Assembly: GCF_010550245.1 (NCBI RefSeq)
Contig: NZ_JAAGLU010000008.1
Coordinates: forward strand, 241,397-305,396
From: Streptomyces sp. SID12501
Lineage (GTDB): Bacteria; Actinomycetota; Actinomycetes; Streptomycetales; Streptomycetaceae
Length of the DNA: 64,000 nucleotides
Direction of reading: 5' to 3'
Numbering within the stretch: the stretch's first letter is position 1; each line of letters begins with the position of its first letter. The position numbers and the translations under genes are program-made. Shown one piece after another: positions 30,762 to 40,618 of this stretch. The notes below the pieces were generated by a model. That model had not been told where the DNA came from. It saw only the letters and a list, made by a program, of their open reading frames with translations, and searched no databases.

Positions 30762-31357
30762 GCACACTGGAACACAAAGGATGGCGGGCCGCCGGAACGT
30801 ACGCCGCCGGTCCGCCGTCCTCCCCCACGAGTGCCACACCGGTGGCGACAGCACCATGGAGAGCGTTGAAACGGTCCCGCGACAAGGCAGCGTCCGAGCT
30901 GTTCGCCGCCCTCTATCCGCGTCTGGCCGGCTGGTGCCGCCGTCTTGTCGACGACGACGAGACGGCCCACGAGATCGCCTCTGAGGCGTTCACCCGGCTG
31001 TGGGCCCGCTGGACGTCGGTGGAGGAGCCGCGCGGCTTCCTCTATGTGACGGCGGCCAACATCGTCCGGGACCACTGGCGCAAAATGGAACGCGAACGCA
31101 AGGCCATGCGGCACGTGACGACGGAAGCGGCGCTGCGCCCCCACACCGAGGCGTCGGACCCGTCCGTCCGCCTGCTGGTGCAGTCGCTGCCGGAACGACT
31201 GCGCGTGCCGATCCTCCTCCACTACTACGCTGACATGCCCATCCGGGAAGTGTCCGCACTGACCGGACGTAAGGAAGGAACCATCAAGGCCGACCTCCAC
31301 GCGGCCCGTGAACAACTCCGCGCCCACCTGAGGAAAAGTCTTGACCACACGCTTTGA
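30758..31357 (+). CDS. ECF-type RNA polymerase sigma factor
   Basis: The 199-residue protein has a sigma-70 region 2 (ELFAALYPRLAGW through EAFTRLWARW) and region 4 (REVSALTGRKEGTIKADLHAA). The first 35 residues are not conserved in type. The GTG at 30758 overlaps the sortase stop; a later start (for example a TTG near 30867) would give a shorter protein that still has region 2. The gene is followed with a 17-nt overlap by a membrane protein, a common layout for sigma and regulator. Confidence 0.82.
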   Translation: MSTLEHKGWRAAGTYAAGPPSSPTSATPVATAPWRALKRSRDKAASELFAALYPRLAGWCRRLVDDDETAHEIASEAFTRLWARWTSVEEPRGFLYVTAANIVRDHWRKMERERKAMRHVTTEAALRPHTEASDPSVRLLVQSLPERLRVPILLHYYADMPIREVSALTGRKEGTIKADLHAAREQLRAHLRKSLDHTL

Positions 31358-31904
31358 CGACGACGAAGACCCGGAATTCGGACCGCTCGACCCCAGCTCT
31401 CCCGACCACGACCTCGACGACCCCCTCCTGGTCCTCCTCGGCCCCGCCCCCGCCTATCTGGGCGCGCCCGCGGGCCGCTACGAGGAGATCCGCCGTACCG
31501 CGACCCGTCGCCGACGCACCCGCACGGCGGCCGGAGTGGGCATGGTCTGCGCCGTCGCCGCTCTCATCGCCCTCCCCCTCAACCTGACGACGGCCGAGAG
31601 CCCCCGCTCCCCCACGGTCCCCCAGGCCCCGCCCGCCGCGACCAGCCCGTCGGCGCCCCCCGCCGACCGCTCGCCCACGCCCACGCCTGCCACACCGCAG
31701 CCGTCCGAGCCCGCCCCCACCCAGACACCCAGCGAGGAGCCGCACACCCCCAGCCAGGCACCCCGCGAAACGTCCGAGGTCCCGGCCGCCGAGTCGCCGG
31801 TGCCCACGCCCGCGGCCTCGACATCGCCGACCACGGCGGCGATCACCCCATCGACGAGCGGAACCGAGGACGCCGCCTCGCCCGGGAGCACGACGGCTCC
31901 GTAG
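31341..31904 (+). CDS. Single-pass membrane protein, possible anti-sigma partner
   Basis: The 187-residue protein has an acidic cytoplasmic part (about 1-55), a basic patch (RRTATRRRRTRT), one membrane helix near 62-82 and a long Pro/Thr/Ser-rich outer tail. The start is a TTG at 31341 preceded by AGGAAAAG, inside the sigma gene. There is no zinc anti-sigma motif, so a role as anti-sigma factor rests only on position and topology. It ends the sortase/sigma operon. Confidence 0.72.
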   Translation: MTTRFDDDEDPEFGPLDPSSPDHDLDDPLLVLLGPAPAYLGAPAGRYEEIRRTATRRRRTRTAAGVGMVCAVAALIALPLNLTTAESPRSPTVPQAPPAATSPSAPPADRSPTPTPATPQPSEPAPTQTPSEEPHTPSQAPRETSEVPAAESPVPTPAASTSPTTAAITPSTSGTEDAASPGSTTAP

Positions 31905-31944
31905 CCGGACCGGCCTGCCTGTCGTCCCCGTCGTACCCACGCTG

Positions 31945-32350
31945 TCGGCATCCGGCAGGTACAGCGTTCAGCCTGGCCTACCTCACCGACGCGGGGGATG
32001 TGACGGTCAAATGGCCGCGGGTGACCACCTCTCCCCTTGCCGTCATCGCGACCGACAGCCCCGCCCGCGTGGATCTGCGCGCGGCCGGCAGCAAGTACAC
32101 GGGGGTGTGGCACCTGTCGAAGCCGGCGGCGAGCTGGAAGCTGACGATCGTCTCCGCCGCCGGCGGAAAGACCGTCCGTACCCTCACCGGCGGTCCGGCC
32201 GCAGGCAAGATCTCCGCGACGTGGGACGGCACCGGCCCAGGCGGCAGGAAGGTCCCCACGGGGACGTACCGCTGGACCCTGACCGCACCGGCGGCCGACC
32301 ACGTGGGACGGTCCGCGACCGTGAAGGGTTCGGTCGCGGTGCGGTCGTAG
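31945..32350 (+). pseudogene. Truncated secreted protein with FlgD-like Ig domain
   Basis: The frame is open from before 31945 but has no good start or signal peptide. It begins in the middle of a domain (TAFSLAYLTDAG) and ends with a FlgD-type Ig domain (WHLSKPAASWKLTIV, ATWDGTGPGGRKVPTGTYRW). A GTG at 32000 could start a 116-residue protein but lacks an export signal. It looks like the 3' end of a larger exported protein gene whose front was lost. Confidence 0.62.
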
Positions 32351-32470
32351 GCGGCGCGGCGGCCTCCATCCGTCGGGTCCCGTTGACGAAGGCGCAGGTC
32401 AAGCAGCTCGCGCACATCGGGCAGCGCGTGCTGCGGGCCATCGAACCCGGCTGAGACTCTCTCCTGATCC

Positions 32471-32527
32471 CCCGCTCACACCGCGCCCACCCGGACAGAG
32501 AGTCCGGGTGGGCGCGGTGTGAGCGGG
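32471..32527. terminator. 26-bp perfect hairpin terminator
   Basis: A perfect 26-bp stem closes a 5-nt loop (AGAGA). It is the strongest hairpin in the window and lies between the truncated FlgD-like gene and the convergent S53 peptidase gene. Confidence 0.9.
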
Positions 32528-32576
32528 TGGGCGTGAGGTGGGCGGGTGGCGGTGGGGTGCGCGGGTGGCGGTGGGA

Positions 32577-35500
32577 TCAGGTCACGGTCAGCGACAGGTC
32601 GGCCGTCGTGGCGCGGCCCGGAAGCAGGGTCACCTCCTTGGATGCCGGGCGGTGACCGGTGGCCGAGGCCGTGATCCGCAGCGGGCCGGGGCGGGCGTCC
32701 AGCCAGAGGTCGTAGTGGCCGTCGGAGTCGGTGCGTACCGTGCGTACGGTGTGGACGCGGCGGTCGCAGCCGGTCGCTCCGGCGTGTGCCGCCGGGCAGA
32801 TCTGGACGGTGGCCCCGGCGAGCGGCGCTCCCGTGCGCCTGTCGGTGATCGTTCCGGAGAGATGGCCCCAGGTGCGCGGGATGGTGACCTTGAGGCTGAC
32901 CTTGACCGATGCTCCGGCGTAGGGGCCGTCGGTGCTGTAAGTGAGCCGCGCGGTGTAGGTGCCCGCCGTGGCGACAGCGGAGGCGTCCGCGCGGACGGTG
33001 ACCGTGGTGGAGCGGCCGGGGGCGAGGTCGAACGAGGTCCGGTCCGCCGACAGCCAGGTGACGTCGTCGCCGTCGCACTGGTCGTGCCCGGGCAGGACCT
33101 CGGCCGAGGAGGCGGTTTCGGAGAGCGAGATCATGCCGCCGACGCGGTAGATCCCGCAGCCGCCGCCGGCCCGGAAGACGGCGGAGCCGGAGTTGGGCAG
33201 GTCGGACCAGGTGTTGGACACCGGGTCGTATTCGACGACGGTGTTGACCGCGTCCTGTGCGGCGATGCCGCCGACGGCCTGGAGCCTGCCGTCGTTCCCA
33301 CTGGCGATGGCGCCCCAGCGCGGGTCGGGCATGTCGGCCGCACGGGTCCAGGTGTCGGCGGAGGGGCTGTAGCGGTAGGTCTCCGCCTTTGCGTCGCTGC
33401 CCGAGAGGCCCCCGGCGCAGACCAGTTCACCGGTGATGCCGGCGCAGGCCGCGCGTTCCATGTCGAACGGGTAGTCCGCGAGGCGGGTCCAGGTGTCGGT
33501 GGCCGGGGTGTACCGGTAGACGGTGCTGACCATGTCGTTGCAGCCGGATCCGGTACAGCCACCGATGACGTACAGGCTGCCGCCGAGGACGGTCACGTTC
33601 GGCATGCCGACCGCCTGGGGCAGATCGGCGAGGCGGGTCCAGTCGTCGGTGGTGGGGTGGTACGCGTAGAGCGTGGCGTGGGCACCGTCCGCGGCCCAGC
33701 CGCCGGCGACGTACATGGTCCCGTCGATGAACGCCCCGCCGGGTGACTCCAGGGCCTCGGGGAGGTCCGCGATGGGTGTCCAGGCGTCGGTGGACGGGTC
33801 GTGCACATAGCTGTGTTTGAGGTACTCCCCGCCGAAGATGCCGGAGACTCCGGCGACGGAGTAGACCTTGCCCTGGTAGGTGCCCACCGCGTTGTCCATG
33901 ACGGGCCCGGGGTAGTCGGCGATGCCGGTCCAGGGCCCGGTCGACGCTGCTCCTGCTGCTGCCGCCGCTGCCGTGGCCGGCAGGTCGCTCGGCGTGCTCT
34001 TCGAGGCCGAGGCGGTGGAACTCATCGGTCCGGGTGCGTAGTTGCCCTTGACGCGCAGCGTCGGGGCGCCTGCCGAGGAGTCCGACGTGGTCGTGGGGGT
34101 GCCGTCCGGTGAGGTGTAACCGGTGCTCTGCTCACCGAGGTTGACGTGTATCGGCGCCTGCCCCTTGTTGGTGAAGGTGACCTTCTTGCTGCCTGATCCG
34201 CCCAGTGACTCGCTGACGGAGAGTGCGTCCGAACTCACCTTCAGGAGGCCCGCCTTGAGCGTGCGGTCGAACCGGTTGACCTTGTCCGGCCGGGTGGTGA
34301 GGGTGCCGGTCGAGGTGGAGTAGCGGGCGGCGGCCGTCCGGTAGGTGTGACGTCCGGTGGGCTCGCTGAACAGCCAGTAGTAGCCGTCGGCCAGCGCCAG
34401 GTCGTCGGGGGTCGCGACGGTGGTCGCCGTCGCGTAGCGGTCGGCGGTGTCGGTGACGGTGGCGGGCGTGATGGCGTCGCCCGTGTTGCCGTCGACGACC
34501 TTTCCGGCGACGATGCCTCCGCTCACGGCGGCGCAGGAGCCGACCGTGACGGTGTCGAGCTGCCAGAGCGACAGGCCGCTGCCGGAGTAGTGGAAGCGCA
34601 CCTTCACGTGCTTCGCGTTTGCCGCCTGGGGCAGGGAAACCTCGGCGTGGCCCAGGTACTCGGCCGTGTCCCGGTGCCACACCGTGGTCCACGTCGCGCC
34701 CGAATCGAGGCTGAGGTCGACGTCGGCCACCGAGTCCTTGCTGGGGGCGTAGGCGGCGTTGAAGCCGAGGACGGGTGAGGTCTGGCCTGCCAGGCTGAAG
34801 GTGGGGGAGACGAGTTCGGTGTCCTCCGGGACGCCCCGGGTGTAGGGGGACGCGGAGGCCCAGTTCCCGGTTCCGCCCGTGAAGTTCCACACCGATTTGT
34901 CGGCGAAGTCCCAGGCGGCGCCGTCCGTCCCGTGATTGACGACGGTCCAGCCGTGCTCCGGCGTGGTGCCGGTCCAGCCCTCGAAGCCGGTCTCGGCCGG
35001 ATAGGCGTGGCCGGGTGCGACGCAGGACGCCAGGTCCACGTCCGGGGCCACGTCGGTACGTACGTCGGCCGTGCCCACCGGGACGCGTCGGTCCGTGCTT
35101 CGGTAGCCGGGGTAGACCGGGGCCACGTGGACGTCGTAGGTGGCCTCCTCCGGAAGCTCCACGCTGTACTTGCCGGTGTAGGGGTCGGTGTAGAGGGCGC
35201 CGTTCGGGTAGCCGTCGATGGTGATCTTCGAGTACAGGGGCCAGCCGTGCCCGCTGCCGTCCTTCACCGTGCCGGACACCGTGCGGGTGGGCAGCTTCAC
35301 CAGGGCCAGGTCGGCGGTGGTGCTCTGGTTCTCGGCGACGCTCACTCCGGAGCGGGTGATCTCCCGGTAGCCGAAGTCGGTGGCGGTGATCCGGTAGTCG
35401 CCCACCGCGACAGGAAGGCTGTACGCGCCTTCGGCGTCGGTGGTGATCCGGTACTCCCGGCCGTCCGTCCCCTCTTCGGAGATGGCCAGCCCCGCACCGG

Positions 35501-36866
35501 CGAGCGGGGCGCCGGACTCGCTGTCGGTGACTCGTCCGGACAGCGTTCCATGGACGCCGAAGGCCAGCGCGGACACGCCGACCGGGGTGCCGAGACCGGT
35601 CGGCCCGTCCCAGCCGGCGCCGGCGGTGCACACCACCGTGCCGCAGTCGTCGTTGGCACCCTCGGTGACATCGGTCAGCCCGGAGGCGTTGATGTACGGG
35701 TAGGTCACCGGGTAGGTGTCCTCGACGGGGGTGCCCGCCAGCGCGTACATCGCCGCGATGAGCGGCGCGGAGAGGCTGGTGCCGCCGACCTGGAGCCAGC
35801 CGTCCTGGCCCGCCGTGCTGTACACGGCAAGGCCGGTCGCGGGGTCGGCGACCGCGGAGACGTCAGCCGTCGCCCGGGTGTCGCAGCCGGTGGCGAGCCC
35901 CCTCTGATAGGCGGGCTGGGCCTCGTACAGCGAGCAGCCCGAGCCGCCGGAGGTCCAGGCGGACTCCGTCCAGCCGCGCGCGGTGTCCTCGGTGCGGGTC
36001 AGCCGGGTGCCGCCGGCGGCCACCACGTTGGGGTTGGTGGCGGGCCAGTTCTGGACATGGCCGGTGTCGCCGGTGGACGCGACCACGGCCACCCCGGGAT
36101 GGTCGTAGTGGTGGTCGTACGCGGTCTGGAAGGCGCCCTCGCCGGGCAGACCGTAGGAGTTGGAGACGTACTTGGCGCCCAGGCGTACGGCGGTGTCGAC
36201 CGCGGTGCCCAGGTCGTCCAGCGTTGCCGAATCACCCTGCACGAGAAGGATGTTGCAGGCCGGACAGGCGGCGGAGACGGCGTCGAGGTCGAGCGCGGTC
36301 TCCAGTGCCCAGCCCGCGTCGTCGACGGGGTAGTCCGTGCCGCCGTTCTGATCGACCTTGCGGAAGCAGCCGTTGGCGGTGGTGCACTCGGGCAGCCCGT
36401 AGTGCTTGCGGTACTCGGCCAGGTCGGCCTCGGCGTGGGAGTTGCCGTACGCGTCGACGATCGCCACCGTCCGGCCCTCGCCTCCGGCGGGAAGGCTGTA
36501 GGCCGCCTGGATGTCGGCCGGGCCCAGCGCCGTGGACGGGGGCGCGACCGCCTGCGGCTTGACGATGTGGTCGGAGCCGGTGCGCACGTCGGCGAAGCAC
36601 TGGGCCACGCCGTCCTCGACGCTCGGGTTGTTGCAGCCGGCCGGGACGTAGTTCTGCGGGACGTTGTCCTGCGGCACGGCGTTGAGCAGGTCGGAGGCCC
36701 TGGAGGAGTCGGCGGCGGAGGAGGAGGCCGAGGAAGTGGGGGTGGCCGCGGAGGCGGTGGCCGGTGATATCGCGGCGAGAGCTCCGGCGCCGAGACAGCC
36801 GGCCATGAGAAGGGAGAGGGGTGCGCGTACGCGCGCACGTCTTGAGGACAGCAAGGGGGACAGCAA
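32577..36866 (-). CDS. Large secreted S53 (sedolisin) peptidase with regulatory-like and Kelch domains
   Basis: The 1429-residue protein begins with a signal peptide (MAGCLGAGALAAISPATASA). An S53 catalytic domain follows: E189 and D193 (WALETALDLDAV), D267 (ASTGDTG) and S364 (GGTSLSAP). The calcium site is in GLTDVTEGANDD and GAGWDGPTGLG. After residue 435 come carboxypeptidase-regulatory-like repeats (GTLSGRVTDSESGAPLAGAG), a jelly-roll-like region, five or more Kelch repeats (about 1000-1250, for example MYVAGGWAADGA) and a final regulatory-like domain. The usual long pro-domain is absent or very short. It probably digests or binds extracellular protein. The 51-60-residue gene upstream may be co-transcribed. 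Confidence 0.87.
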   Translation of the reverse strand: MLSPLLSSRRARVRAPLSLLMAGCLGAGALAAISPATASAATPTSSASSSAADSSRASDLLNAVPQDNVPQNYVPAGCNNPSVEDGVAQCFADVRTGSDHIVKPQAVAPPSTALGPADIQAAYSLPAGGEGRTVAIVDAYGNSHAEADLAEYRKHYGLPECTTANGCFRKVDQNGGTDYPVDDAGWALETALDLDAVSAACPACNILLVQGDSATLDDLGTAVDTAVRLGAKYVSNSYGLPGEGAFQTAYDHHYDHPGVAVVASTGDTGHVQNWPATNPNVVAAGGTRLTRTEDTARGWTESAWTSGGSGCSLYEAQPAYQRGLATGCDTRATADVSAVADPATGLAVYSTAGQDGWLQVGGTSLSAPLIAAMYALAGTPVEDTYPVTYPYINASGLTDVTEGANDDCGTVVCTAGAGWDGPTGLGTPVGVSALAFGVHGTLSGRVTDSESGAPLAGAGLAISEEGTDGREYRITTDAEGAYSLPVAVGDYRITATDFGYREITRSGVSVAENQSTTADLALVKLPTRTVSGTVKDGSGHGWPLYSKITIDGYPNGALYTDPYTGKYSVELPEEATYDVHVAPVYPGYRSTDRRVPVGTADVRTDVAPDVDLASCVAPGHAYPAETGFEGWTGTTPEHGWTVVNHGTDGAAWDFADKSVWNFTGGTGNWASASPYTRGVPEDTELVSPTFSLAGQTSPVLGFNAAYAPSKDSVADVDLSLDSGATWTTVWHRDTAEYLGHAEVSLPQAANAKHVKVRFHYSGSGLSLWQLDTVTVGSCAAVSGGIVAGKVVDGNTGDAITPATVTDTADRYATATTVATPDDLALADGYYWLFSEPTGRHTYRTAAARYSTSTGTLTTRPDKVNRFDRTLKAGLLKVSSDALSVSESLGGSGSKKVTFTNKGQAPIHVNLGEQSTGYTSPDGTPTTTSDSSAGAPTLRVKGNYAPGPMSSTASASKSTPSDLPATAAAAAAGAASTGPWTGIADYPGPVMDNAVGTYQGKVYSVAGVSGIFGGEYLKHSYVHDPSTDAWTPIADLPEALESPGGAFIDGTMYVAGGWAADGAHATLYAYHPTTDDWTRLADLPQAVGMPNVTVLGGSLYVIGGCTGSGCNDMVSTVYRYTPATDTWTRLADYPFDMERAACAGITGELVCAGGLSGSDAKAETYRYSPSADTWTRAADMPDPRWGAIASGNDGRLQAVGGIAAQDAVNTVVEYDPVSNTWSDLPNSGSAVFRAGGGCGIYRVGGMISLSETASSAEVLPGHDQCDGDDVTWLSADRTSFDLAPGRSTTVTVRADASAVATAGTYTARLTYSTDGPYAGASVKVSLKVTIPRTWGHLSGTITDRRTGAPLAGATVQICPAAHAGATGCDRRVHTVRTVRTDSDGHYDLWLDARPGPLRITASATGHRPASKEVTLLPGRATTADLSLTVT

Positions 36867-36909
36867 GGAGCACCCTTTTCGTCGCGTTCAGGACCCGGTC
36901 GGGCCGGGA

Positions 36910-37092
36910 TCAGAGAGGTTCGTAGTCGCTGTACGGGTCGTCCCCGCAGGCGGGGTCTGCCGTCGTGTCGTCGGCAAGTACGCCCGGTGCGGCGGGCGTT
37001 GGTTCGGGGTGTCGCTCTCCGGCGGGCGGCACGTCGGACTTCGGTTCAGGAGGTGTGCTGCTCATCCGACGGATGGATGCCTCTCCGGTCAT
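36910..37092 (-). CDS. Small acidic protein upstream of the S53 peptidase
   Basis: A frame of 60 codons starts at 37092; an inner ATG at 37065 would give 51 residues. The product is Pro/Glu-rich with an acidic end containing one cysteine (PACGDDPYSDYEPL). There is no clear Shine-Dalgarno for either start. It lies 43 nt upstream of the peptidase gene on the same strand. I do not recognise it. Coding status is uncertain, but codon bias continues through the stop. Confidence 0.4.
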   Translation of the reverse strand: MTGEASIRRMSSTPPEPKSDVPPAGERHPEPTPAAPGVLADDTTADPACGDDPYSDYEPL

Positions 37093-37174
37093 GTCCAGGT
37101 GAAGGCGGGCTCGCGGACCCTGCGCGCACTGAGTATCGACGGCTGCCGCGTGTCCTCGCGATGGGGCGGATGAC

Positions 37175-40100
37175 CTAAAGATCGGACTCCGCGCCGGTGA
37201 CACGGCCTTCCGCCGGTTCCGCCGGGGTGATTCCGGCCTGGGTCAGGCTGACCGCCAGTGCGGTACGCGAGGTCACTCCGTATTTGCGCATCGCGGAGTT
37301 CAGTTGCGCGGCGATGGTCTTCGGGGAGCGGGAAAGTGCCCGTGCGATGGCCGGGTTGGTCAGACCGGTGAGCATCAGCCGGACCACTTCCAGCTCGCGC
37401 GGGGACAGTTGGTCGCCGTAGCCGCGCCGCCCGCCGCGCCACACCTCTCGTACCGGCGCCCCGGCCGCACGGCGCGCTGCGTGCACCCGGGCGGCGTCCG
37501 TCCGGGCTCCCAGAGCCGTGAACCCGGCCTGCGTGCGGGCGAGTTCGGCCAGTCCGGTGTCCCTGTCCCTCGCTGTCAGCAGGCAGGCCGCCCGTCCGTC
37601 AGCCCCAGTGCTCTGCGGCCGACCCCTCGGCGAGCGGGATCCGCACCAGGGCTGCCGAGGGCTCCAGCGGCAGATCCACGCTGCCGCGCCGCAGCCCCGC
37701 GTCGAGCACCTGGCGCAGCCGCTCTTCGGCGGTCCCGATCCCGCCTTCGGTCACCGCCGCGGTGCCGGTATCCGCTGCGCTGCCGCCGACCGCCCCGTCC
37801 AGCAGGGCCGTGATCAGCATGGCGTCACGGGTCCCTCTTCCACCGTTCCTGTGAACTGAGCGGGAGTGAGCCCCTCAGCCGCGCGCCCCGAACGGTCTTG
37901 GGCGAGCTGGTCCCCGGCGTACTCGACCCCGGGTGGCGACACGCATCCTGTGCGTGGTCCGGGCCCGGGAGGCCAGTTCCCTGCGCGACCTGGCCAGGTG
38001 GGTACGGCCAGAGGCGACGGGGAGGCCCTGAACCATCCTCTGGTAGAGCAGGGGCCCCGCACGCTGACGCCGTACCCGGTGTCCCAGGTCGCACGACTAC
38101 GTTAGCCCGATCGGCCCAGGGCTCCGCAAGCCCACAGGCGGACGATCACACGATCGAGCTAATTCGACCTCGTGCGCACTCCTTGGCGAGCAGCTACGAC
38201 CCCTGCCAGCGCGGCGGCTCGTTCGGCCAGTCCGTCCCAGGCGCCGGTGAACCAGTCCAGGTGCACCAGCGTCACCCGGATCATGTCCTGGAGCCGCTGG
38301 TACCGGTGTTCTTCGGCCCTGGCCAGCCCGGTCGTCAACAACTGTCTGGCCTCGTCGTAGTGGCCCCAACGCATGGCCGAGTTACCGATGTTGAGTCCGC
38401 CGCGGGCCAGCTGCATCATTCCTTCCGGGGTCGTCGCGGTGTCGGGCAGCTCCGCGGCCACGGCCCAGCCGACCTCATCTCCCATTTCCAGCAAGGAAGT
38501 TGCCCGGTCCCCCACCAGAGCCAGCCGCTGGTCCGCCGTCATCGGCAGCCGGGCCGCGTCGGCTGCCCGGTCCAGCCAACGGCGGTGCTCCTCGGCGGAC
38601 ATCATGGTGCTCGGCGGGCTGCCGAGCGTGTTCATCGCCCAGGCGGCCTGGAACGGATCGCCGACCAGATCCGGCAGCGCCCTCTCCAACTCCGCTGCTG
38701 CGGCGGCGTACTCGGCCACCTGCAGCAGCATCCTCCCCAGTTGGATCCGGACGGCCGCGCGGTCGTGCGGGGCGAGCGCCTCCCCGTCCAGCACCCCACG
38801 CAGCGCGCGGATCAGGTCGCCGCGGGCGACGAGCCCGGCGTAGGCCAGGACCGGCATCTTCTGCGCCCACCGGGCCACCACCGAGGCGGCGGGCGGGTCG
38901 CTCCCGGTGAGCAACTCGTGCAGCAGTCCGACGGCGGTGCGGTGGTCCCCGGAGGCCAGCGCGAGGTCGGCGGTCCGTTCCGCGTACTCGCGCCACCGCC
39001 CGGTGTCCCCGGCCTCCCGGTAGTGGTGGGCGAGCCGGGCCACCGGCTGCGGTGTCATGGCCCGCAGTGAGCTGCCCGCTCCCCGGTGCAGAGCCCGGCG
39101 GTCGGGCGCCGGCGTCATGTCGTAGACGGCGCGGGCCGCCAGCGCGTGCCGGAAACTGACCCGACCGGCCCGGTCCTCGCCGAGCAGCCCACTGCGTACG
39201 GCGGCGTCGACGGCCGACCCGGCAACGTTGTCCGGGAGCCCGCTCACCGTCGCGAGGACGGCCGGGCCGACCGGTTCGGCCAGCACGGAGGCAGCCCGCA
39301 GCACGCGTTGTGCGTCCGGGGTGAGGCGCGAGGCGCGCTCGGCAACGGCGTCCCGGATGGTGGGCGGCACCGCGATGTCCGCCAGCGTCCTGCGCACCCA
39401 CTCGCCGTCGCGCCGGACCAGATCGGCCCGGTCGCGCAGCAGCCGCACGGACTCCTCGATGGCCAGCGGCACACCGTCGGTCCGTTCCTGGAGGAACGAC
39501 GCGAAGGTCTCGGAGACGTGTTCCCCGTCCAGCATCGACGACATCAACTCGGCGGTCTGCGGCACGTCCAGGGCGCCGAGACTGATCCTTACGTACCCGG
39601 TGCCGGCCGGGGGCCGGGAGGTCAGCCGCATCAGCGCGGAGTCCGGCGCCACGTCCTCGGGACGGTAGGTCAGCACGAGGCTCATCCGGCGGGGCCGACG
39701 GGAGGTGAGGAACAGCAGGAAGTCCAGGGTGGCTTCGTCGGCCCAGTGGACGTCCTCCAGGACCAGCACGCCTACGCCCATGGCGTCCAGCAGTTCGGCC
39801 AGTGCGCGGAAGAGCCGGTGCCGGGCGGCGCCCGCGTCCGACAGCGCCTCGGGGGCCGGCGGCAGGTCCTGCCCCCACTCCGGGAACAGCGGGCGCAGCA
39901 CCCCGGCGAGCGGAGTGAGGGCCAACTCGGCCACATCGGGCTGGGCATCGCGGGCGGCATCGACGACCGGGCCCAGGGTGAGGGCCTCCCGGAACGGGGG
40001 ACACATGGCGGCCAGCGGCCGTCGGGCGGCGATACCGGGCTCGTCCAACGCCTCCTGAACGAGCCGGCTCTTGCCGATTCCGGCCTCACCCTCGACGAGA

Positions 40101-40225
40101 ACCGCGGCCGGCGGCCGGCCCAACGCGTCTGTCAGCCGCTGCAGTTCGGCAGCCCGTCCGACAAAACGCGGAGCACCGAGGCTGGGCAGCACAGGCGGAA
40201 GGCCGTCCTCGACAGAGCGCTCCAT
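37175..40225 (-). pseudogene. Broken LAL-family (AAA ATPase plus LuxR) regulator
   Basis: From the ATG at 40225 an intact front half of about 690 codons encodes an ATPase (Walker [10 protein letters not shown], Walker B VLVLEDVHWADEA) and helical repeats, stopping at 38159. Between about 37820 and 38158 the sequence is unrelated. The gene resumes in other frames. One piece (EERLRQVLDAGLRRGSVD, 37599-37820) is helical-repeat sequence. The next (DGRAACLLTARDRD to the LuxR helix-turn-helix LSPRELEVVRLM, 37175 to about 37600) ends the protein. An insertion, an internal deletion and frame changes have therefore destroyed it. The truncated front half could still be made but lacks the DNA-binding domain. 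Confidence 0.8.
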
Positions 40226-40329
40226 CCGACCCGCCTTCCCCACCCCGCCCAGGGTCTGCACGCCCGGAGCACCGAACGCCCGTACGAGCGTCGACACCGC
40301 AGCATGCCACGATCGCGGCAGTGACCGGG

Positions 40330-40490
40330 CTCGGCACGTCGACTGCGGCCGTCCCGACCCGACGGTCATGATCGGCGAACGTCCCGCCGAGGCGGAGGAC
40401 CGGGCCGTGCCCGGACGCTGGGAGGGCGACCTCATCATCGGCAAGGACGGGAAGTCCGCCATCGGCACCCGGGTCGAGCGCGCCACCGGA
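40330..40490 (+). mobile_element. IS30-family transposase remnant
   Basis: About 54 codons resemble the catalytic core of IS30 transposases: [20 protein letters not shown], then [19 protein letters not shown]. The first catalytic aspartate of the DDE triad is in GDLI. Neither end of an insertion sequence nor the rest of the gene is present. Two GGGAC-N-GTCCC palindromes lie just downstream. This marks past transposition between the broken LAL regulator and its neighbour. Confidence 0.78.
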
Positions 40491-40618
40491 CACCGGGACC
40501 GTCCCCGACGCGACGGTGCCGCCGTTGGCCTTGGCCGACAGCGGCACCGCCTGGAGCACACACGCTCCCCCTTCCGGGGACGGTCCCCGTGTCCCGGCAG
40601 CCGCCGGTCGAACAGCTG

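Noticed and set aside
37820..38158. Complete insertion sequence inside the LAL pseudogene
   Set aside because: The segment is too short, and no transposase motif or inverted ends could be found. It is left as unidentified DNA.
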